Shown piece after piece: positions 56,593-64,000 of a stretch of DNA of 64,000 nucleotides. Under the pieces are notes generated by a model. It saw only the letters and a program-made list of their open reading frames with translations. It did not search any database and had not been told where the DNA came from. The stretch covers positions 12,565,891 through 12,629,890 of the forward strand of contig NW_022145615.1 of assembly GCF_000002235.5 (NCBI RefSeq), in the 5' to 3' direction. This stretch comes from Strongylocentrotus purpuratus. Taxonomy: Eukaryota > Echinodermata > Echinoidea > Camarodonta > Strongylocentrotidae. Positions within the stretch are counted from its first letter, which is position 1. Each line of letters begins with the position of its first letter. The position numbers were made by a program, and so were the translations under genes.

Positions 56593-57285
56593 CCCGTTGC
56601 ATACAAGGCGTCATTTTCCTGACGTATGAATGACTGCGTCAGCGACTAGCGCGGCCTTTGACGCACCATGCGAGAATGGAATCATACGAAAAGTAAATTC
56701 AACTTGAACAGTGAAAAAAATGATTTGAACTGCAGCTGTATGCACTGCTTGCCTTAGTAGGTTTGATTGGCGCAGTTAATAACGCAATCGAAACGACGAC
56801 TCGTGTGCAACAGATGTAATGCCCGTTGCATACGTAACGTTATTCGCCTGACGTATGTATGACTGCGTCAGCGACTAGCGAGACCTCTGACCCCACAACG
56901 CGAGAACGGTATCATACGAAAGGTGAATTCAACTTGAACAGTGAAAAAAATGATTCGAATTGCAGCATTATATGCACTAGTTGCGTTCGTAGGCTTGATT
57001 GGCGCAGTCAATAACGCAATCGAAACGACGACTCGTGTGCAACAGATGTAATGCCCGTTGCATACGTAACGTCATTCGCCTGACGTATGAATGACTGCGT
57101 CAGCGACTAGCGATACCTCTGACCCCACCACAACGCGAGAATGACATCATATACAAAAGGTGAATTCAACTTGAACAGTGAAAAAAAATGATTTGAATTG
57201 CAGCATTATGCCCTGGTTACGTTGTAGGCTTGATTGGCGCAGTTAATGACGCAATCGAAATGACGGCTCGTATAATTATGCAGCA
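56593..57285. repeat. Three-copy ~231-base tandem repeat
   Basis: Units start cccgttgcatac at 56593, 56822 and 57053 (spacing 229 and 231). Each holds ctgacgtatgaatgactgcg then tcagcgactagcg, gtgaattcaacttgaacagt-type sequence and a conserved cgcaatcgaaacgacgactc. It is more GC- and CpG-rich than its flanks. Confidence 0.92.
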
Positions 57286-57357
57286 GGCATATAGTAGTGA
57301 AAATTGTACGCATGCGTTATGCCCCGTTATAATCATTGAGCACTTTCTCCAAACCCC

Positions 57358-57620
57358 GTCTCTCTTGCTCCCCTCTTCTCTCTCTCTCTCTCTCTCTCCC
57401 TCTCTCTTTTCTCTATCTCCCTCTCTCCTTTATCTCCCCTCTTTCTTCTCTCTCTCTCTCTCTATCTCCCTTCTCTCTCTCTCTCTCTCTCTCACTCCCC
57501 CTCTTTCTTTTTCTCTCACTCTCTCTCTTTCCCTCTATCCCCCCCCTCTCTCTCTCTCTTTTCCTCTCTTTTCCTCCTCTTTCACTCTCTGCTTGTCAGC
57601 TTCTCCATCTCTCCAACATG
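57358..57620. repeat. (CT)n tract
   Basis: About 260 bases of CTCT with TTTC and CCCC interruptions; the 205-residue + frame over it is an artefact. Confidence 0.97.
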
Positions 57621-57624
57621 TCTA

Positions 57625-58350
57625 TTTATCTCGAATTCTCTGTGTCATAGAGAGGAAAATATTGGTAACTTTTTTCTCCGTCTACCTTAAAAATTTTTTT
57701 TCTAACTCTAACCAAAACCCACTGTCTATGTACTTTTTGTTTGTTATAACATCTCCCGATATCTATCTTATAACCTTTTCTCATGCAATATTTCATCAGC
57801 ACTTTTCTGAAACTTGTGATGCCGTAGCTCTGAACATGGTGTTCTGATATAGTACTGTTGACATGATGGATTTGAACGTGTAAAATCGGCTCTAAAATTA
57901 CTGATCTGCAGTAAATGACTGTCTCTTCATGTAATTGGCAACCACAATAAATGCCCGTCATAAATACAAGCGATTACGGAAGAGGGAATGTAGATTCATG
58001 AATAATATTACACAGCCTAAGACTTGCCAATATGAATGGTAATTTCAAAGGATTGTAGTTCTATTCCGCAATGTCAGCAGAAGACATAGAGAACCAAAAC
58101 TATAAAGAATCAAATATTAGTTTAATTCCGACGTGAAAATCTCGGGATTTTCTCTCATTTTAACGAGATTATTATGTTTCTGTTATATTATCTGAAGTTT
58201 AATGAATCGTTGAAGAAGATAGATGGGCAATTTTGTATCCAAAATCAAATCAAAGTCAAATGAAATTAATTCATTGAAATAAAATCCATAGATTCCGATT
58301 AACATACAAAATACAGTCTAATGAAACATCGAAACCCGTATGAATGCGCA
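57625..58350. other. Intergenic, no gene
   Basis: AT-rich, no feature supported. Confidence 0.5.
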
Positions 58351-58353
58351 CTA

Positions 58354-58863
58354 CAGTGCATCCCAGAAAAAAAAAACGAAACTGAGAATTATCGATGTTT
58401 CATCATAATTTAATCATAATTATAATTAATGAATGACACATATTTGTAAAGGCTTAGATCCTCCTCTTTCATTTGATGCAACTCATATGATGCATATTTA
58501 ATTAATATTTGATTAAAATCAATTGAAAGAAAGGGTACCAACAATTCATTTGGTGGGCGGTATCTGAATTTCAAAGAGAAAATCACATTTCTAGAAAGTT
58601 TTTTTTTTTTTAAAGTAATGCTTGCATTTCCATAATTTGATTAAACGAATTCGTTTTCACTAGCTGCCTGCCGTAGCAACAAACAGAATTGACAAAAGAC
58701 TTGACTCCGTTTCGTTGACGATCAGCCAAAGATGAAAAACTTCATGCGTGAATTCATTCATGCATTCTCTTTTAAATTCAGATACTGTCCGCCAAATGAC
58801 TTTGTAATTAAGTTATGATAAAACATCGATAATTCTAGGTTGCGTTTTATCTGGGACGCACTG
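58354..58863. mobile_element. 510-base hairpin transposon with TA duplication (mariner-like ends)
   Basis: cagtgcatcccaga at the left and tctgggacgcactg at the right are inverted ends, with TA at 58352-53 and 58864-65. The arms pair for most of their length: aattatcgatgtttcatcat with atgataaaacatcgataatt, and gggcggtatctgaatttcaa with its inverted partner near 58780. No transposase frame is present. Confidence 0.85.
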
Positions 58864-58934
58864 TACAGAATGTAAAATAGAGTGGCCTCAGCGGACATCG
58901 ACATAAAGAAAAAGCTTTACAGTTGCCTCCAGAT

Positions 58935-59890
58935 ATAATCTTCTCTAGGACAACTACCGATGGACCTTACTCCCGGACAAATTCCCTAGTACCTCTTCCT
59001 AATGATAACACTAATGATGATGATGATGATGATAATGATAATAATAATGATGATACTACTATTACTACTACTTCTACTACTACTACTGCTACTACTACTA
59101 CTACTACTACTACTACTTATTCTACTACCAATAATAATTGTAGTAGTGATGATGATACCCGATAATAATGATAATAATATACTTTAACAAATAATGATAG
59201 TAATAACAACAACAACAATAATAATAGTAATAACAACAACAACAATAATAATAGTAATAATGATAATAATAATAATGATAATGATTATAATATTAATTAT
59301 ATTGATAACAATATTAATAATAATCAGAAGAAGAAGACGAAGAAGAACAAGAAGACGAAGGGAACAAATTCCGTTCAACCAGGGAAGCCTTATTGATATC
59401 GAGAGCCCTATACAAGTTATCACATGTATTACCCTAGCATTGGCCATGCAGGTACCCATTTACACCTTGCGCCGGGCTGGTATTCGAACCCTCAACTCTT
59501 GGATTGAGAGCCAGGTGAACGAACGACTTTACCACGACACTTCCACATTAAAAAAAAAAAAAAAATCTTCACCTCACAAAAATAATCGACCAGACGACTA
59601 TCCCCGGACAAATACACCGCCGGACAACTACCCGCTATGAAGATTACACCCAATGATGGACGAAAACCCCCGGACAACTCTACCCATGCAATATACTCGG
59701 ACGTATACATGGACCCTTAGCATGCCAAGGACATGTAGGTAGTTTTTTATTATAATTTTGCCGAAGCAAGTTGGTAATCAAGGAGTGGTTCATTTTGTCT
59801 GATGGTATTTTTTAGAGGTTAATTATCCGGGGACAGTTTTTGGAAGGGGCGGGAGGGGACTACCCGGTCATGAAATTGCCCAGAATCTTT
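58935..59890. repeat. CCGGACAA-motif arrays flanking trinucleotide tracts
   Basis: Motifs aggacaactacc, cccggacaaattccc (58948-58990), ccccggacaaatacaccgcc, ggacaactacccgct, ccccggacaactctaccc (59600-59690) and the inverted ttatccggggacag (59820). Between them are (GAT)n, (ACT)n and (AAT)n tracts at 59013-59350. Confidence 0.65.
59378..59548 (-). mobile_element. tRNA-derived SINE, family A
   Basis: On the - strand: aagtgtcgtggtaaagtcgt, agggttcgaataccagcccg and gtgtaaatgggtacctgcat. The 3' part runs into (TTC/TTG)n. Confidence 0.8.
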
Positions 59891-59899
59891 CTTTCGACC

Positions 59900-61420
59900 T
59901 CAAGAATATGTTCTCATTTAATGTTTAACATTCAGACGAAAATTATCAGAAGATTGCATTTTTCGTGTTCTGAATGAAGTCCCCCCCCCCCCCCTCTTCA
60001 CAAGTTAGGATTTCTAATTCATTTACAGTTTTTTTCTAGTGAAACCAGAAAGCATCTTCTGATTGATTATGAAACGTGTTAAAAAATATATTTTAGTCAA
60101 TACGCTCAAATAAATGACTTTAGTTTTAAGATCTGTAAATGGACACTGCAAATCACGCAAGGACACAAAGAGGTTAGATCACACTCTGGATAACGCCAAT
60201 AAAATAAGGAACATAGATTTAAAAGACGATTAATCAAGAGTCTTATTACAATCACCAATAGTGAAATTATTAAAAAAAATATTCAACGTTTTCGAACAAA
60301 TTAATTTTGGGCTAAATCGTGACAACTGTTTACATTTATTTATACCTTTTGCGTGAAGTACCTGAAAGTCACTTTAAAATCAAAGGAAACGAGAAAAAAA
60401 AGAGGGAAAAAATGCTAGTGGTTCACTGTCGAGATGAAGCATTATTTGCGTAGCTTTAGAACAAATATTTTCGATGCTTTTCAGTACATCCTCTGAATGT
60501 CAGAAGTCTATGCCTATTAGAAAGTTTCAGGAAATTGCTTGCCCGACGAAAAAACTGTTGTAATTGTTATCATTGTCTCCACTGAGTTTTGCTATCTCAG
60601 TTCCAGGGTCCGCCTTCAACATTTCTAACCGATTTCTTGGAATTTAAAACTCTTCATAATGAATAACACTTGTCAGATGTAAAAGCTTTGAAAATGTGAA
60701 GCGCAACAGAAGAAACACTTTGACAGTAATCAATACTTGTGTACTTTCTAACCAATGTCATTCTAGCTTGCGGTCTACACCACTACACCTTCTCAATCTT
60801 TTAGTCTGTCAACCGATTCAATTATTAAAGGAACTTGGTAACATTGTTCACATGAGAAAAATTGGCAGTGACTTCAATGCTAGATGTAAAATTAAATATA
60901 ATCTGATATTTTCAGTGAAAATGGACCATTATTAATGATAAAAATTGGGAAAAACTGATCTGATCGATTTCTTAATTCTCCCAACTATGTTATTATTAGT
61001 AAATAAAAATGTAGGTGAATTTAAATCGTTACAAGGTAATGAATTGGCTCTATATATCATTCCAAACAATTAAGTGTTGCAAGATGTTTTAAAGCCTGCT
61101 GTATGTCTTATTTTCATGGAAAAACGGTTGGGATGACAATTATTTGGGAAAATTTACTGTAAGAGGGAGTTATACTTTAAACCCCTTCAAAGAAAACCAT
61201 AAATATCTTTGTGGTTTGAGAACTTTTTTTTCCAGGATTTGTTGCATGTTAGAGGGTGAGTACACTAGAAGGAATATAATAAGTAACATTTCATACAAAA
61301 ATTAGGCAGTTTTTTCTTCAAACCTTCGACAATGTTACTGGTTCACTTTAAAGTCGTTATAGGCAACGCGATGAAATATTCTACTCATAAAAACAGTCAA
61401 TATTCCTTGAAACAAACATC

Positions 61421-61453
<33 letters not shown>

Positions 61454-62095
61454 TAAATGCTTTTATTTCAATTAGCGACATTGATCATGAAACTCAGAAA
61501 AATCAGAGTGCGAACAGAGGCGAACAGTGGCCAAACTAAAACTTTACCAATGTTTACGCGCAGGCGAGGGCTCATATAGCGGGCCAATGGTTGTAATTGA
61601 CCGCCTAGCTCGGGCGGAACACCATCTGAGCTGCCTGCTCGACGCACTGCCTTAATCTTGAAACGTTAGATGTTTAATGTTTACTATTAAAAAACATTTC
61701 AAAGGCGTCTCGGCTATTCATCACAAATGGACAGTTCAAGAAAGAAAATTCAAAATCCCTGACATTTTTATTTATAAAAACTCACCACAGGTTTGGTGTG
61801 AATTCAAACCGTTACACCATAGTAACGTGTATAAAGTAGACTTCGCAAATTAGTTATAATTAGCTTCTGATGAAAAACTGTAACTTTTATTACCTTGAAA
61901 TTAATTTCATGGCAGAGAGTAACACGCATTATGTTTTGCTACCACGGAATGTATGCAGTCTTGACAAAATCTCAATTTAATTGAGTTTAGAACGAATCAA
62001 GGCGTGTTTGACCAAAGTTATTATGCGTTTCATATCTAAATCAGAAACAATTGCTAATTTTATAGTTGAATTTATGCTTTTGAGAAGTAACTAAA
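59900..62095. other. Intergenic, no gene; GC-richer patch at 61500-61650
   Basis: AT-rich apart from 61545-61650 (cgcaggcgagggctcatata, gcgggccaatggttg, ctagctcgggcggaac), where the - strand shows a CCAAT-like ATTGG next to tatatgag. This could be a promoter fragment but nothing ties it to SKOR, 14 kb away. A (TA)n tract is at 61424-61451. Confidence 0.35.
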
Positions 62096-62162
62096 TATTT
62101 GTAAAGCGCTTAGAGACATTTGTATTAAGCGCTATATACAAATTAAATATTATTATTATTAA
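62096..62162 (+). repeat. Solitary SINE/LINE-type tail
   Basis: gtaaagcgcttagagacatt then tgtattaagcgctatataca and (TTA)n: the same hairpin tail as the LINE at 32281-32345 and the SINE at 49971. Confidence 0.75.
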
Positions 62163-62763
62163 CTTCAAACTCAAGAATAAACAAATATGATAATTTTCTA
62201 AGGAAAATTTTGCAATCATCTATATCCTCTGTTCAACTTTAAATTGTCTTTTACAGATATATCTTCATTATAAACATGCATTGTCAAATCATTTGGTAGT
62301 TGTTTTAACAAATGCATCCCTCTTGGCATTTCCTTAGACTTTTAACTATTAGAAAACTATTAATTTATCGTGCCTTTCAAGTAAGATACGCAGGCAAGCA
62401 GGTGCAATTGAAATATAAGGAGATGGATTTGATGGCAAAATGACATTGGAAGACAAGAAGTTTGAAGGCGTGTCAAAATGAAATCAATGCAAGGATCTAA
62501 ATAAAATCAATGAATCATTGAAGCATTAATCAAATCAATTTCTTTTAAAGGATTTCAAATTTATATTATACATTGTATATACATTATCATGACTTCGATC
62601 AGTATTCATAGTATCGGTCCAAACTTTATATAAAGGGAGATTCTGGCAAGAGTTTTTTTAATAAGAAAAAAATGGTGCTCAGTCTGCCGTGACAGCAATG
62701 GTATTTTCATGATCATGATATAGTTGGACGACAAATATATATGTATATATATTTCTTAACCAT

Positions 62764-62830
62764 GAAATAGAATAGAATAGAATAGAATTTTATTGTCTTC
62801 TTCCTAAAAGAAGAAACTTTCCTCTTAGGT
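62764..62830 (-). mobile_element. Probable LINE-type 3' tail, (ATAGA)n end
   Basis: On the - strand, agaagacaataaaattctat is followed by tandem tctat units (62764-62788). The layout equals the LINE-type tail at 33511-33540. Sequence upstream (to about 63300) may be its 3'UTR; no protein was recognised. Confidence 0.45.
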
Positions 62831-63398
62831 GATCTTACATAAAATTTCACAACTTTTACAAAATATATAATATAAATACAATCCTACCCAAAAATCAAAT
62901 GCGTAAAATCAAATATATACAATGTGAAATTATATATGGAGCTATACCAAAATTGAGAAGAATTTTTATACATATAATTATATGCGAACTTTATGAGGAA
63001 GTTTAACGCATTACGTTGCTAGATCTACACAATTTCTTAAAGTTACTCTCGAAGTAAGAACAAGCATCTTGTAAACTATTATATAGTACCCAATATTAAC
63101 TTGATAGTATGTTGCATCTACAACAATTTATTGAGAGGTATAAACTTTCTCCTTAACAGTGTATTTCTATTTCTATAATTTCATTACTAGAACTATGGAA
63201 TAACGGCATTAAAACTCTTTTGTGTTTTTTTCTCATCATACAAGATATAACAAATAATCTTATACTTTTCGATTATAGATGAAAATAGTCAATGAGTGAA
63301 ACTATGGGAACCACAAGGGCGTTGTTAAATGCATGCAAACGCATGGTTGTTGTGAGATAACGTACTGTCTCTCAGTTTTTGTTGTTAATCCCATTATT

Positions 63399-63402
<4 letters not shown>

Positions 63403-63458
<56 letters not shown>

Positions 63459-63469
63459 AAGATAGAGAT

Positions 63470-63505
<36 letters not shown>

Positions 63506-63510
63506 TGAGA
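63403..63510. repeat. (GA)n microsatellite
   Basis: About 105 bases of GA with GATA and AAAG interruptions. Flanks to the window end are AT-rich without a gene. Confidence 0.97.
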
Positions 63511-64000
63511 GAGAGATAAACGTAGCAAAATCAAATCTATAATGGCAAATGTTATTAATTATACACGATTAAATTGATAATTGGAACATGTAAAACATCA
63601 TCAAGCTTTTAATATATCTTTATTCTAAACTTAACAACATAAAAATATGGATGTACAATTGAAGGCACATCCTGGTGAATATCAGTTTACGAAATTAAGA
63701 TTATTAATATCAACTATTATGTAAGAAATCCCCAATTCTTAGTATATCCATTTCTATGGATTAAAAGGAATTGTAATGGGATTAAAAGTGGTATATATTC
63801 CTCCCTCATAAATCAATATTGAATATGACATTGTAAAAGTTATACTAATTATGTAGATTCCTATTATTTAATTAGAACGTCTGAAAACAACCAAAGAGAG
63901 CCCTTTCTCTTTTTTCCCGATTGTTTTTTAAACATATAAATTCATGCAGCATTTCGTCCCCACTGGCACGCTTCATTCAATAATTAAAAAAGAAACGGTT

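Overview
The window looks like nuclear DNA of a marine deuterostome invertebrate, most likely a sea urchin or other echinoderm. The reasons are two split host genes with animal-type introns, AT-rich spacers, very abundant GA/CT microsatellites and G/C homopolymers, tRNA-derived SINEs, many palindromic MITEs, and a foldback element made of short tandem repeats that resembles the TU elements known from sea urchins. The species call is inference; the eukaryotic/animal call is firm.

Two protein-coding genes can be supported, and they converge tail to tail. On the + strand, positions 49-22828 hold seven exons (all but the N-terminus) of the ortholog of OSTF1, osteoclast-stimulating factor 1, a small SH3 plus ankyrin-repeat signalling adaptor. 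Every junction has a GT donor, an AG acceptor and a matching phase. A long candidate 3'UTR runs to an AATAAA near 25933. On the - strand, a 1.9-kb exon at 45867-47759 carries the Ski/Sno/Dac and SMAD4-binding-like domains of a SKOR/CORL/Fussel-type transcriptional corepressor. Two small downstream exons at 36210-36309 and 31023-31103 join it in phase. Its C-terminal end lies below 31023 and is not securely located. A 5' exon must lie above 47760. There is no sign of shared function between the two genes.

The rest is intron and intergenic DNA shaped by repeats. 1-23 kb: OSTF1 introns with a 1-kb inverted-repeat element, two MITE families with two copies between them in each, a 4-copy pyrimidine minisatellite abutting an exon, a 1.7-kb cluster of two tandem-repeat arrays, a 245-bp hairpin, a SINE and long purine/pyrimidine tracts. 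23-31 kb: the convergent intergenic region, with two copies of an ~75-bp hairpin family and two larger TIR elements. 31-46 kb: SKOR introns, with a LINE fragment, the foldback element (33.7-34.7 kb), several SINEs, and mariner/pogo-type and other MITEs. 48-64 kb: the region upstream of SKOR, with SINEs, microsatellites, a three-copy ~231-bp tandem repeat (56.6-57.3 kb), a TA-flanked hairpin transposon (58.35-58.86 kb) and otherwise AT-rich sequence without recognisable genes.

No rRNA, genuine tRNA gene, CRISPR array or virus-derived element was recognised. Most long open frames in the window are artefacts of microsatellites or minisatellites.
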